NCBI GenBank assembly: GCA_950295325.1
Contig: OX485806.1
Span: 57,469,169 to 57,533,168 of the forward strand
Length of the DNA stretch: 64,000 nucleotides
Direction: 5' to 3'
DNA from: Polytrichum commune
Lineage: Eukaryota > Streptophyta > Polytrichopsida > Polytrichales > Polytrichaceae
The position numbers and the translations under genes are program-made. Every line of letters starts with the position of its first letter. The first letter of the stretch is position 1. Under the pieces are notes generated by a model that saw nothing but the letters and a program-made list of their open reading frames with translations, was not told where the DNA came from and ran no database searches. Below are positions 33,428-45,960 of the stretch, piece after piece.

Positions 33428-34119
33428 ATGGCGGAGAACAAAGAACCAAACACTTACGAAGAGTTACGGGAAGTTAATATCAGGCGAAACAATGAGAAGC
33501 TGCGCTGTTTGGGACTTCTGCCGCTTCACTCATCCAGGTATGTTCCATGAATGCACGCAGTGACGATCTAGCATGAATTGTATGTGTTCTCTTCACCCTC
33601 TTCTACGCATACCCACGGAGTAGGGGATAAGAGGCTGCAAAATACGCACTGTATGGTCCAGTAGTAGAGAGAGGATGACGGTGACTCAACTTGCCTATAA
33701 TTCCGGAAAAGCAATGGCTGGAGGAGCTTCCACCCCCCCTCCCTTCTTGATGAGGTTATGAGAACTAGATAGACTTTTGCGAAACTGGCGAGAACATTTC
33801 ACATTGGATACCAAGTATAGGTTGAATGAGAGAGCTTACACTGCAAATTTCTGAACTTTTCTGCCGTACTTGTCTGAAGTCAGGGGAGTTAGCTGAATGG
33901 AGTCTCTGAGCTTGATTCTCAACAAAGAAGACTATGTAGCAATCTTGTTTTAGCTGTTTTTCTTGGAGGTTCTTGAGAGAATCATCACTTTCTATACTTG
34001 AAGAATATTGCATGTGTGTTGATGCAATGTGAGGTTTACTCTCTAAGCCTGTGTATTGAATCTGTAGTAGACAACCAAGGTACTCTAGACATGTGGCGGA
34101 GACACCATTGTTTACAGAA

Positions 34120-34800
34120 AGACTTTGCTTCGGGATATGCTGTGAGGTTTTGGTCACATTGGTGTCTGCTGCGATTCCCATGTGAATTTTCTGGCTGGCG
34201 GGAGCTTCCAAACCTTTCTTTGCGGAATCGGCGTCTCTCTTATCTTTGAGCTATGAGCAAAAAGAGAACTCTAGTGTACAGTCTTACATCTTCCACCCAT
34301 GGCGGTATCACTTACGAAGTCAATCTGCAGTAGAAATTCTAGCTTGATCCTGGAAAATCTGGGATACTGAAACCTTTGTCGACGTTATGTCCGGATGCTG
34401 ACTAATCTCGTGACTTGCTTCGGGATATGTTGTGAGGTTTTGGTCGCATCGGTGTCTGGTGTGATTCCCATGTGAATTTGTTGCCTGGCGGGAGCTTCCA
34501 AAATATATTTGTGTTTCTCTTCTCTGAGCAAAGAGAGAACCCTAGTGTGTAATCTTTATCTTCCACCCGTGACGGTATGACTTATGAAGATTATCTTTAT
34601 TGGAATTTCAAGCTTGATCCTGGCACACTGGAATTCTGTAACCTCAGTAGACCTTATGTCTGAATAGTGACTTATCTCACCCTTTGCTTTGGGATATGTC
34701 GTGAGCTTTTGGTCATATTAGTGTCTGTCACATTGGTGTTTTTGTTTAACAGGCGAATCATGTAGAAATTTTCAATCTCGGAGCAATAAGAGAACCCTAC
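34120..34800. repeat. Diverged tandem repeat in intron 1 of the TnpA-like gene
   Basis: Two and a half units of about 280 bases, starting near 34125, 34416 and 34686 with CTTCGGGATATG(C/T)TGTGAGG and sharing GGCGGGAGCTTCCAAA and AGAGAGAAC(T/C)CTAGTGT. No coding sequence or RNA gene is evident. Confidence 0.75.
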
Positions 34801-37800
34801 TATGTAATCTTCTACACATAGTTACAGGCCACAGTTTCAGGAACGCATTGTATGCTTCTAACGAGGAGATCTGCATTGTTATAGCTAATGTTGGTGGTAT
34901 CTGTAGGTTGAACAACATAACATCTAACAATTGATATTTCAAGATAAACTCTTTTGTACTGTGAAACTGCGTTTGGCTCTAGTTTCTTTGATGGTACCTT
35001 GCTACTCGGATAACCGTAGTAATTGTAGAGCTCATACATGCACAAACTCCCCACCTCTGGAAGGAACGTATTTGTTAGATAAAAGGCCGATGCGGGCCTG
35101 CCCGGTATTGCGGTGACTCATGACAACTTGTCGAATCTATTTTCCTGGTAATGTTTCCATTTGGTTTGAAATGGGACAGGGAAAATGTAAAGGTTGACGA
35201 TGGAAGCAGACGAGTGAGGAACACCATTGATATTGTGGAATCGCTCACCGAAGGAGGCTTACCGACTCCGAGAAGTTCAAGACTTGTGAGGCATTATTCA
35301 AGATCAGTTCCACACGAGGAGGCGGGGTTATCAGATTCATCTAGTAGTTTGGAGGTATCCTCGTGTTTCACAACTCATTTTGTTTTTTTTCATGGCCTAC
35401 TTGAGTTTGAAATGGCAATGACATTATAATCGTTTTTAAACTTGTAGGCGTCAAAAGGGTACATACCAACAAACTCCAAAATGGTTGTTGCCGAATCATC
35501 TGAGCACATTGACTTGGACACTTCCGACTCCGACAATAGTGTCCATGAGATGACACCTGGCAATTCGATGAGGCATTCACAAATGAGGACAATGCAGACA
35601 CATATTCCTGCAATGTTGGGGACACCATCACCTCAAACTGGCGTTGGTGGCATGCAGTTTCCATCCGAAATTGTGCAAGCCATCTTGCAATCGGCTGCAT
35701 TTTTAACCCAAACTCAACAACAATCTCAGTCTAACTTTACTTCTACGTTTGAGGGCAACACCCCCGGATGGCGGGCTTTGCAGAGCATGGTTGTAAAGGA
35801 CCTACAAGGAGCATCTGTTAGGAGGCCCACATTGGTTGAACTTGCACCATCAAACACTGCCAAAAAACCCAAAAAAAAATCAAAATCATTGAAGGACATG
35901 GCAGTAGCAGCTGGGGAAGATTCTGACTCCCAATTGGAGTATCCTGAATATCCCAATGAAACAACTCAGCAAAGGCATACGCGAATTCGTGCATTGGGTC
36001 GTTACAGGGAAAGAAGAGCCAAAAATTTGAAAGCAGCACGACAATTTGCTGGCCTCAAGGAGCACATTCTGTACATTGATGGAGGTGGTAGGGGGAAAAG
36101 CAAACACAAGCACTGGTGGAAGGCTGCACTTCGGGGGCAGTGTGTGCGACTGGATCCTACAAAGGACCATGTAAAGCACCAACCTAAACCCATAATTGAC
36201 TCAATATGGGAGGCTTTAAACTCGACATGGGAGTTTTCTGGTTTCCCAAGCATGGCAAGGAGGATGTTTGATGGCCAGGTAACCAAATATTTACGGAACA
36301 AGAAAAATATATTAGTTGCCCGGGCCAAAAAGGTCCCCAAAAACCAACCAAATGATGTGGAGGACTTATATTGGTCGAAGATATTGGCTTTGACAAAGGA
36401 CGATGGTTACCGTAGGAGGTCAGAGGAAATGGCATTAAGAAGGCAAGGGAAGTCCACTCGACACGGATTTGAGGAGAACACGATGAAGGTTGACGACATC
36501 GGAATACCATCACGCTCCATTGGGAAGGTGACATCATCATTTAATAAATTGTTCACCCATATGTTGTACCTATATGCACACCTAAGAAAAAAAACAATCC
36601 ATTGTAGTGTCCAGATTGTTGCAATCTTGAAAATGGGCCACGTCCACCTTACTGTTTCTAATCTTCTACAAAATTATATGATGGCAGGAGTGGGGGGAGG
36701 GAACAAGCACACATGCAACAATGTGTGTGGACAAAGATTCCCCATCTATGAGTAGTGACCTCGCGGAGCTTCTGAACATGTAGGAAAAAATAAGTAGCCT
36801 AATAAAAGAGCGAAGGGTAAGAAGGGCTAAACCCCGTCCAGGTTTATAGTAAGCTTTGTGAAATTGGGCCCTCGTGACACTTGGCGTAGGTTTGAACTAG
36901 GCAGTTAAATATGTGTATGGTGATTGTTTAATGCAGAGTGCTATGAGTATGGAACCAACGCCCTTGGAGCACCTCAAAAACACAAAACCCGGGGCCCGAA
37001 ACAAGACGCAACGCAATTTGAGCACTTCATTAGCAGGCAGCTGGATACCTGAGTCACCTGACCTGTCTCATGACATCTCTGGTGATAGCAGTGCCAACAC
37101 TGCTAGCTTGGAGGTGAGAAATTTTGTAGCACGGGTTTCTTTCCCAATGGTAGTTTAGAGGACCTAAGTACCTCCATAGGGACATGTTTAATGTAATGCT
37201 CGTTGGGACTTGTACCATGCCATTGAGATGCATTTGTAAGACAGAGGTCATGCGTGATGGGCACATAGCCATGGACCTCAATGCTAATTTTGCACCTGAC
37301 ATGCATGTGTCTTTCATTGGCAGCATGGGTCAATGGACGAAAGGGAGACGTGTAAGAAAGACAGACATGAGGATTCATTGCCATGCAATGATGATACTGT
37401 CGCATTGGCTGATGAAGTAGTTGAACTGACCCCAGTGGTAGCACTCCCACCCGCGAGTAGAGTAGCAACAACTAATTCTCCAAAGCGTGCAACAGTTCAC
37501 ACAAGCAAAAGTCGAAAGAAAACTCGAGTTGCCCCACCAATCGTGCATCCAAGTGCTAAGAGGAGAGGAGTGGAGGTCACGATCGACCCAATTGTTAACA
37601 CAGAAAACATGATTTCGTCGCCTGCGCGGGTGACCAGACATAGTGCGAAAGCAATGGAGGTAAATGCGAGTGGCAATAAGGGCTCACCGAGTGGGAAGGG
37701 TGGTCCAACTGATGTTGCAAATCAGCCCAACATGCAGCCCCAGGTGGACAACTACCCAGTGAGTATCCTAAAGCAAGTACAACCTACTCCCTCCCCTGTG

Positions 37801-37830
37801 ATGAATTATACTAAAACACCTCCAATATAG

Positions 37831-38744
37831 CTACACTAGATATTGTATTTAGTGTCACCAATTCTATTTCTCGGGGGGGGGGGGGGGCAGTGTGTTAAAA
37901 AGTTAAGGATATAGGTGCGAACAACCACTATTTTATAAGGGGTTATTACTTTCAATTTTTTATTTTTTTTCACATGCTATCATTATATAAATTTCTACTT
38001 TGGGTCAATAGAAAAATGGCTTGCATTACTTATAATTTCAAATTACCTATTATTCCATACCCTATAGTACTTTAAAGATGTCCAGTGCCATTTTTGATAC
38101 CCTATATTATTCTTAAGCCCAATTATAATTTTTTGCTCCCATGTTTTTAAAATACCCTATCATTTGTTCGCACGTATATTGCTACTCCAACCAATGACTA
38201 CCCCCCCCCGAGTTCTATTTGTCTTTCACAATACTCCCTGTAAACCGCCCATGTAGTGTCACCAACACAAAATGTAAACCTAACATTATTTGTCATTCCT
38301 TGTAATTTTTTTTGGGCATTATAGATTTACAATGTTACAACTACTGTCACTTACTTCGTAATTTTTCATCCAAATCTCAACCATCCATTAAAATTTTCCT
38401 TCCACATTTCAATCATCCATGACATTATTCCATTACATAAATGTTAGGATGCAGAATATACCAAATTTTAGTGTAGTGCTTGAACCAGCATCTTTACGGT
38501 AACGCTATTATCACACACGGTTTGTTAATTACAAAAAATGGGCACGAGAATTCCTATGTAATGCTTGCAATATAACCTTGACATTGGGGGTGTGGGGTGA
38601 GAAGATGAAGGAGTTATCATTCCGTGTCATGTCCAGTTTGAACATCATTGTGGTCGTTAGATCAAAATTTGTTGTAGCTTAACATGACTGTTACTATTCC
38701 TATATCTACAAGTGTGAATACCCTGAATTTGTTCATTTGTACAG
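37831..38744. other. Intron 5 of the TnpA-like gene
   Basis: AT-rich, about 900 bases, with a run of 14 G at about 37875-37888 and a run of C near 38202. No gene recognised. Confidence 0.6.
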
Positions 38745-39280
38745 AATGGTGATTATTCAGGGCTTGTGGGTTTGGCATCTGCCCATAATGTGATAGACTA
38801 AGAGCTATGGTATATGTGGTTGTACATCGAAACAGGCGATGAGGTGGTCATGTTTTCTTCTGTGCACCCTAGCAATGAAGTTGGGCGGGCAATCGTGATG
38901 GCCAGTGCTGGCTCAAAGTACAAGAAACAGGTTGTACTAAAAGGGTGGTTTGTTGTAAAAGTGAAATCTGTAGTGCCTCAAAATTGCGGAGATCCGTGTC
39001 GTGATCCACCTGGGTGGTATGGCAAAGACAACCCCGAGAGCATTGAGGAGGCAGAAGGCAACACAATTTTGTGGGAGGCAAAGTCTCTTGTAGCAATTTA
39101 GAGTGCATCGATGATAGGTTGTGTTTGTTAGTTACGAGTGGAAATTTAAGGCAGGCATTAATAGTCTTGCACTATGTGTTTTTCATGATTTTCAGTGGCA
39201 CCTTCACATGGCGCGCATAGAAGTCTTGTGCCAAAAGTTGTGTTGACCACGGCTATTCTATGGAGTTTGGGAGGCCATAG

Positions 39281-39787
39281 AGGACACAATGCCGCTCCAC
39301 TAGCCTAACGTGACACATCTAGGCGAGACCTCAACGCTTCCACTAAGTTGTCTCGGTTGCAACTCCGAGATGGCTTTCCATTGTTAAGCCACGCCTCGAT
39401 CGCACGGGGGTGATGCCAAGTCCCGCCCGACTCGGTTCCCACTTTGCTCTTTCGAGACATGGGTTCATGACTCCCATGCGCCAACTCTCGTTAGCTCGCG
39501 GGTAGCACTTTTATGAGCACGCGCCATCACCTTGTCCCCGCCCGGACAAGCCCACAACTAAGAAGTTTTTTGGTTTTATCCAAGGCCCCTCCAAGCCATG
39601 GCCCCAATTACTCGGCTTACCCAACCTCGTTTGGCATGTCTATTCCCCCTCTTCCATTAACCAAGCACAAGTACAAGACTAGGACCTCATCTCATACTTT
39701 TCTCTTTGCACCACTAAAGTTTGGACTTTATTCCCTCAAGCCAAAGAACAAGTGCATGTTGTGGAGCAATTAACCTCGAAGCTATGT
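39281..39787 (-). other. 3' non-coding region of gypsy copy B
   Basis: Inverted copy of the sequence at 6838-7330 and 45994-46436. The expected 3' LTR is missing on its left, where CACTA-side sequence begins. Confidence 0.65.
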
Positions 39788-42470
39788 TTGCTACTAGAGT
39801 CTCTCCCCCACTAAAGGAGATTGATGTCCTCATCAATGCCTACGCTTCTTTTTATTGGAATGTCTAGCCTTAGTTTCTTCAAAGTGCTTCACCAATTCAT
39901 TGGTGTTGACCATGTTTCTTGCCGCCACCCAAGCGGTTTCTTTCTCATGGTATCCTCACCATTTCACCAAGTATTCCTTTGTACTTTTTCTTTCCTTTTC
40001 ACTTGGGCTTCCTACACTTGAGGATGCCCTCTTACCTCATGTTCCAAATGACGTCCACAAGGTCGGGAGGTGGCCTAATCACTTGCTTGTGATCGGGCCA
40101 CAAGGTGTCGTCCTAAAATGACTTTCGTAATGAGACATGAAATGTCGGATGCACTTTGATCTCCGGCGGTAATTCCAACTTATATATGTCCTTGACCACT
40201 TGTTCCACAATGAGAAACGGAGCTCCAATTTTGGACATGAACTTTGGAGTGAGGCCTTCCGGCTAAGTGAAGTTGTTCACATTCAACAACGCCTTTTGGC
40301 CCACCTCATTCTCCACTTCGCGTCTTCCGGCATTGACTTGCACTCCGTAGCACCTTCGGGCTTTCTCCACCAACAACTTGGTCATCTCCAAGACTTGTTC
40401 ACCATCCTTGGCCAAATCCTCACCATCTTGGTTGAACTCTAGTGTTGAATGTGCCCCCTCGAGAGCTAGGTTAATAGGTTGGAGCGCATCCACTCCATAA
40501 GCCACCACCAAAGACCACCCCTTGGTAGCCAAGTGCGTGGCTACATTGCAATTACACTCCGCTCGACCCACATAGTTCGCCCAATCTCCTTGGTCCGCCC
40601 CCACCAAGTTCCTCAAGTATTGCTTCAAGACTCCATTCACACGCTCTGATTTCCCATTCATTTGGGAATGCAAGGTCGTGCTAAACCTTAGTTTCATTCC
40701 GACCTCCTTAGAGAAATGCATTGAAAATGCACTTGTGAAGTTTGGATCTTGATCCCACACAATTACTCTTGGCAACCCGTGGTGCCTCAACCATCCTTTG
40801 AGAAAAGGCTATGCGGTCTCCAACGCGGTGGCGGTTCCTACAATCGGCACCATGTGTGCCCACTTGGCAAACCGCTCTACCATCAACAAGATGGCATCAT
40901 ACCCATGTGACTCCGGCAAACTTGTGATCAAGTCCATGCACATACCATGCCATGGCGCCAACGGGATAGGCAACGGTTGCAAGAAGCCGCCTTGCTTTTG
41001 GTAAGAGGCTCGGTTCACTTGGCACTTTGATTCAAGCCTTCACAAAGTGGGCTATATCTTCCTTTATGCACCGCCAATGGTACCTCTTTGACACCATTCT
41101 ATGGCGGTTTTTTCTTTCTCCTCTATGGCCGGCAATAGGACCGTCATATTCCTCCTTCAAAACCGATAGCCTCAACTTGCCTTGCGGCACATATACCCGA
41201 CTTTGTTTGCACTTGAACAATCCGTCCACCAAGTTAACCTCTTTGAGCACCTTGCTCTTGCGAACCTCACCTAAAAATTTTTGTGCTTCGGGTAGTTAAT
41301 TTACCCCTCCCATGTCTTGCATCACAAGTTTCCTTTGCCGGCAAACATTAGCCACAAGGTTTGGATGGTTCTCAATGCTTGGAACTCTTCCCGTCTACTT
41401 AGCGCATCCGGCACCACATTTCCACGGTCCGGTTTGTGGATCAAATCCACCTTTGTAAGCGCCAAATTATCATGTCACTGACATGACTTGGCGCTCACTT
41501 GCGGTTGTATATCAAAATACTTTTAGGACACATTGTCCATGTAGACCTATGCTTTGTGCGACCCCAACTAATGTCGCCACATCTTCAAGCAACGCACTAC
41601 GGCAAAGAGCTTCGTTGTCATGAGTTGGTTGTCTTCTTTGACAACCATCGAGCTTTATGCTCCCATATGCAATGGCCATCCATCTTACACATAATCCACC
41701 ATTGGCAAAGGCACTCACCCCCGTAAGCACCTCAAAAGGTTTGTCAAACTCCACGAACTTGAGCACGGGCGGCGAAGAGAACTTGCTCTTAAGCTCCCCA
41801 AAGACTTGGTGACAAGGCTAGTCCCACTCTTGGGATAGTCATTTCTTTCACAAGTCGGACAACCATCGAGCTTCATGCTCCCATATGCAATGGCCATTTT
41901 ATTTTTTACATCAACATCCGCCAAATAGAGTCCTTCGCCCCCGTATGCACCTCAAAAGGTATGTCAAACTCCGCGAACTTGAGCACGGGCGGCGAAGAGA
42001 ACTTCGTCTTAAGCTCCCCAATGGCTTGGTGGCACGGCTCATCCCACTCTTGGGATAGCCATTTCTTGTACAAGCCGGACAAGGTTCGACAACCATGAAG
42101 CTTAATGCTCTCATAAGCAATGGTCATCCATCTTGGATCAACATCCGCCAATGATAAAGTCCTTCGTCTCCATGTGCACCTCAAAATGCTTATGAAAACC
42201 CGGAAACTTAACCACATATTGTGAAAGGAACTTGCTCTTGAGCTTCCCAAAGGCTTGGTGACAAGGCTCATCCCACTCTTGGGATAGCCATTTTTTCAAC
42301 AAATTGACTAAGGTCCTAGCAACCTTAGAAAAACCTCGAATGAAGTGGTGGTAGTAGTTGGCTAGGCCAACAAATGACCTAAGCCATTTTCTTGAGTCAA
42401 GGACCAATTCTCCTTTTGGATGGCCTTGATATTCTTCATGTTTGTCACCAACTTCCTTTGTCACCACATA
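39788..42470 (-). pseudogene. Ty3/gypsy copy B: pol (RT, RNase H, integrase, chromodomain)
   Basis: Reading the minus strand: RT end at about 42140-42470 (F-V-G-L-A-N-Y-Y-H-H-F-I-R-G-F), RNase H at 41400-42310, integrase zinc region near 41040-41250 and integrase core at 40263-41018 with C-M-D-L-I-T, V-W-D-Q-D-P-N and K-S-E-R-V-N holding the D,D,E residues. A degraded chromodomain at about 39880-40060 (Y-L-V-K-W) again marks a chromovirus. Stops and shifts are present throughout. The RT-RNase H junction is present three times in tandem (41641-42310). Confidence 0.85.
41641..42310 (-). repeat. Tandem triplication inside pol of copy B
   Basis: The segment marked by ACAACCATCGAGCTT...CCCATATGCAATGGCCAT recurs near 41641, 41861 and 42090, a period of about 220-230 bases. 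Each unit spans the RT-to-RNase H junction (S-Q-E-W-D-E-P...F-E-V-H-T-G). Copies A and C do not show it. Confidence 0.8.
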
Positions 42471-43470
42471 CCTCTAGAACTCAATATCTTGTTGAGCAAA
42501 GTTATTTTCATTTCTTGGCGGTAACTTTTGGGCAACATATTGGTGAATACATCATTGTATCTCCCCAACATCCCACCAAAGTGGTTTAGGGGAGGCCCAT
42601 CTTTCCTAGCCTCCCCATAAGTTCTATCGAGTTGCTCCAATTGAACCACGACTATTATGTTGGCCATTTTTCATTTGGTCCATTAAGACCAAATTCAACT
42701 TGGGTCCTCCTACCATAGGAGTCCTTATCAATTTGAACTTCATCTCTTTGCCATTATGACACATCATAATGCACCGCAAGCACACCGGCTTGCACCTCAC
42801 ATCTCTCATGTGAGTTTCAAAGAAGGTGACCTTTCCAATGACATGCACCTCATTTATTTCACATAGAGTGAAATGTTGACAAAAATCTAATGTCCCACAT
42901 CAAAAGGTTACATGCATCGCCGCCTCCTTTGCTTCATGCGGTTCGCCCTTTGCAAACCGTACTTTGGTGGGCTTGCCGGCTCTACCCGTCCGTGAGCCCC
43001 AACCCCCTTGTGAGCTTTCGGCTCATGAAAGAGTCCGTTGCCTCTTTGACAACTCATGAGACATATCTCCCATTCATTTGAGCCTCAAGGTATACATGAC
43101 TTGGCCTTGGCTTAAGGCTACTAACGTTGGCCACAAAGCCACCATCTAATTCTCCGTCCACCGCAACAATATGTTTTGGCTCGGTCCGCAAAGCCAACTT
43201 TTAACATTTCGTCCATGGGACGAATTGGTTTAGTGCCACAAAAGCAATTTCCAATAATTTGTCCACAAAACAAACATGTTTTCCCTTGATAGCACAAAGC
43301 CACCTTCCCACACTCTGTATGCGGCACGAACATGAATTGCCTTGGTAGGACAAACCCACCTTCCAACATTCCGTCCGCGGCATGAGTATGATTTGCCTTG
43401 GAAGCATAAAGCCACCTTTCAACATTCCGTTAGCGGCACCAACATATTTTGCCTAAGTAAAATGAACCAA
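42471..43470 (-). pseudogene. Gypsy copy B: gag end and protease region
   Basis: Minus-strand sequence homologous to 1-490 on the plus strand (the RT-proximal linker). Beyond it, at 43120-43440, are four tandem segments of about 55-60 bases, each with the GCACAAAGCCACCTT..CATTCCG pattern. Their translation is Cys-rich, possibly a degraded zinc-knuckle repeat of gag. Weak assignment, no open frame. Confidence 0.5.
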
Positions 43471-44103
43471 ACAATTTGCACTCATTTCTTTGGGACCAAC
43501 TTTGGCTAAAGCCACTTGTGGTGATGCGCCGCCAAACTTTTCTTCGGGACCATCGGATTCAATGATCTTGCAAACTTGATGATCCCCACCATGTCCTCAA
43601 GAAGCCTTGGGGACTTAAACAAGGCATCCACCACCCGCTTTTAAACCCCACCTAAAACGATGCATTTCTTAGAAAGCTCGTCCGTTTTAGATGTATCCTT
43701 CATTTGTGCGTTTGAATAGCGCACATAGGCCTTAAGAGGCCCCGGGTGCCTCATTAGCACCAAGTTCATTTCAATATCCGAACCTTCGAAGCATCTCGAA
43801 TTGAAATTTCAATCCAACATTAATACCCTCCAAGGTTTTGGGTGCTTTCGGTATTCTAGGCCCCAAATGTTTTTTGAAGTTTGCGGGAGCCCTTTTCAAA
43901 GCACTCCTCCATTTTCCTTACCAAATCCACCCTCATGCCCACCATTGTCATTAGAACCAATGGTATGGTCAAATTCCACTTGCACATGATCCTTGTTCCA
44001 ATTTGAGCCTCACAACCTTTTGGAAACACCGGGCTCACCATCATAACCCGCATTTTTGATACCCATGTTTCCCTCAAAGTGCTAGCTCAAAAATTGGAAC
44101 CCT
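43471..44103 (-). other. 5' leader and gag start region of copy B
   Basis: Lies between the PBS and the recognisable coding part. Too decayed for a gene call; gag is expected here by position. Confidence 0.45.
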
Positions 44104-44115
44104 GCTCTGATACCA
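44104..44115 (-). promoter_or_regulatory. Primer-binding site of gypsy copy B
   Basis: Minus strand TGGTATCAGAGC, complementary to the 3' end of initiator methionine tRNA, two bases inside the LTR end. This fixes the sense strand of the family-A LTR: sense starts TGTCGCGCAC and ends GGGTTGCGACA. Confidence 0.95.
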
Positions 44116-44117
44116 AG

Positions 44118-45113
44118 TGTCGCAACCCTTGCTAGCCTCCCCTTGACCATCTTGCCCATTTTCAATTCTAGCAAAGGTTACGAGTCGCTAACCCTTCGCA
44201 TACCGCCATGCTAATGGTTAGCTCCTCTAACCCCGGACCATTAGTTCATAGGAGGGGAACCAACCCTCCTACTTTGATTTCGGGACTCACCCCTTTAATC
44301 GGTAACCAACCCCTTTTATCGGTAACCAATCCTTAGATGTGGACTTCCATCCATGGAAGTCCAATCTTATGTTGATCATCGCGTTGCCGGAGCAACACTA
44401 CAACAACCCGAACCATACTACGCAACTATGGCCTCACAATGGGCCAAAGCCCATGGAGGCCGTGCCGTTCGGCCTCGGGTGGGTGAGGCCACACCACCTC
44501 ACCCATATAAGCCTCTAGGACTTCACGCGGGGCCCCTACCCCACCGTCAACCAACCTCTTGTCTCTCTACCAAGAGTTGGGGCCAAGTGGACATTTTCCT
44601 TTAGCCGCTGGGCCTAGAAGCCCCCAGCAGCTTCAGACCATCATAACTTCCTTGTATGATGTCTGATTCCAGAAACCAACCACTCTATCTTCATCTACGC
44701 TTCACGTAGATGCCGATGGACTCCTCACTTGCCCCATTCGGGCAAGTGGTGAGGAAGTTATGCCTGTTTGAACCTTGGCAGTCCCGGGAATCACTCCCAG
44801 GCACTGCTGTAGCAGGGCGCTGTCCCGGGACAGCGCCCCACTCAAATGGCCATAACTCCTAGCTCACACCTCCGATTGAGGTGTTCTTGAGCATTCTAGA
44901 ATCACCACGCCATGAGCTACGCATAGCTCATGGCCTTACCCTTGTGCCTCCTAGTCTTCGTGGATGGGAGGCGTTCCCAACGCCCGAGGACCTCACCCAC
45001 ACTAGGATCACTTGGGCCCTCTCACCAACGGCGCCACAAGTCCCGGGTGTCACTCCGGGGTCCCCCTTGTGCCCATGGTGTTTCGGGCACTCCTCATGGA
45101 GAGGTGCGCGACA
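44118..45113 (-). mobile_element. Family-A 5' LTR of gypsy copy B
   Basis: 996 bp, TGTCGCAACC...GTGCGCGACA on the plus strand. It contains several near-perfect palindromes: 44341-44362, 44692-44712, 44727-44749, a 24-bp perfect one at 44815-44838 centred on CCCGGG, and 44909-44934 with 11-bp arms. It abuts integrase sequence of copy C at 45114, so copy B inserted into copy C. Confidence 0.95.
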
Positions 45114-45960
45114 GGTTACCAAGGGTGATTGTGTCGGATCAAGATCCAAAGTTCACAAGTGCATTTTCAATGCACTTCTCTAAGGAGGTCGGAATGAAAC
45201 TAAGGTTTAGCACGGCCTTACGTTCCCAAATGGATGGAAAAACGGAGCGTGTGAATGGAGTCTTGAAGCAATACTTGAGGAACTTGGTGGGGGTGGACCA
45301 AAGAAATTGAGCGGACTATGTGGGTCGAGCAGAGTTTAGTTATAATGTAGCCACGCACTTGGCGACCAAGGGGTCGTCTTTCATGGTGGCTTTTGGAGTG
45401 CGCTCCAACCTACTAACCTAGCTCTCGAGGGGGCACATTCAACACTAGAGTTCAACCAAGATGGTGAGGACTTGGCGAACGATGCTAAACAAGTCTTGGA
45501 CATGAGCAAGTTGTTGGTGGAGAAAGCCCGAAGGTGCTACGGATTGCAAGTCAATGCCGGAAGACACAAAATGGAGTATGAGGTGGGCCAAAAATGTGCA
45601 CAACTTCACCTTGGGGAAGGCCTTAGTCCAAAGTTCGTGTCCAAAATGGGAGTTCCGTTTCCCATTGTGGAACAAGTGTTCAAGGACATGTATAAGTTGG
45701 AATTACCCCCCGAGATCAAAGTGTATCCGACATTTCATGTCTCATTCCTAAGCCATTTAAAGACGACACCTTGTGGCCCGATCACAAGCAAGTGATTAGG
45801 CCACCTGAAATGGTGAGGATACCATGGGAAAGAAACCGCTTGGGTAGCGGCAAAAAACGTGAGGAACGGCAATAACTTGGTAAGGCACTTTGAAGAAACT
45901 AAGGCTAGACATTCCAATGAAAAGAAGCGTAGGCATTGATGAGGACATCAACCTCTTTTA
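45114..45960 (+). pseudogene. Ty3/gypsy copy C: integrase fragment
   Basis: Begins inside the integrase core (R-V-I-V-S-D-Q-D-P-K-F-T-S, then K-T-E-R-V-N) and continues through the C-terminal region (F-P-I-V-E-Q-V-F-K-D-M-Y-K-L-E-L-P-P) into chromodomain relics. The RT and RNase H parts are absent. Frame shifts near 45310 and 45590 and stops are present. Closely similar to 4880-5850 and to 39790-40790. Confidence 0.85.

Larger units (their letters stand above)
33428..39101 (+). pseudogene. CACTA TnpA-like (plant transposase, Ptta/En/Spm type) gene
   Basis: Six exons with consistent phases: 33428-33537, 35180-35354, 35448-36527, 36937-37113, 37324-37758 and 38745-39101, 778 codons. Exon 1 encodes M-A-E-N-K-E-P-N-T-Y-E-E-L-R-E, typical of the N-terminus of this family. 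Exon 3 has a Gln-rich part, a basic K-K-P-K-K-K-S-K, and the transposase_24-like region (F-P-S-M-A-R-R-M-F-D-G-Q, later Y-W-S-K-I-L-A-L). Exon 5 is Ser/Pro/Lys-rich with a T-R-H-S-A-K motif. Exon 6 matches the C-terminal module common in these proteins. One in-frame stop only, TAA at 38799-38801. The product would bind CACTA subterminal repeats. Confidence 0.8.
8439..39280. mobile_element. CACTA (En/Spm) element, interrupted by MULE1
   Basis: The left terminus at 8439 reads CACTACAAGATAAACAAGGG, the classic CACTA end. Subterminal CCAACACTT motifs in both orientations occur at about 8500, 8540 and 8770. MULE1 (9982-27336) is inserted in the left part. The remainder (27348 onward) carries a TNP2 transposase on the minus strand and a TnpA-like gene on the plus strand, the usual CACTA pair. 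The right limit is set only by where gypsy sequence starts (about 39281); no inverted CACTA terminus was recognised there, so the right end may be deleted. Confidence 0.75.

Noticed and set aside
34120-34800. Cluster of small nucleolar RNA genes
   Set aside because: No convincing C and D box pair or terminal stem could be placed consistently in the units.
39102-39280. Right terminus of the CACTA element
   Set aside because: No inverted match to CACTACAAGATAAAC could be found; only a vague AGTTGTGTTGACC similarity to the subterminal motif.
44104-44115. tRNA gene signal
   Set aside because: GCTCTGATACCA is the inverted primer-binding site of a retrotransposon, not a tRNA gene.
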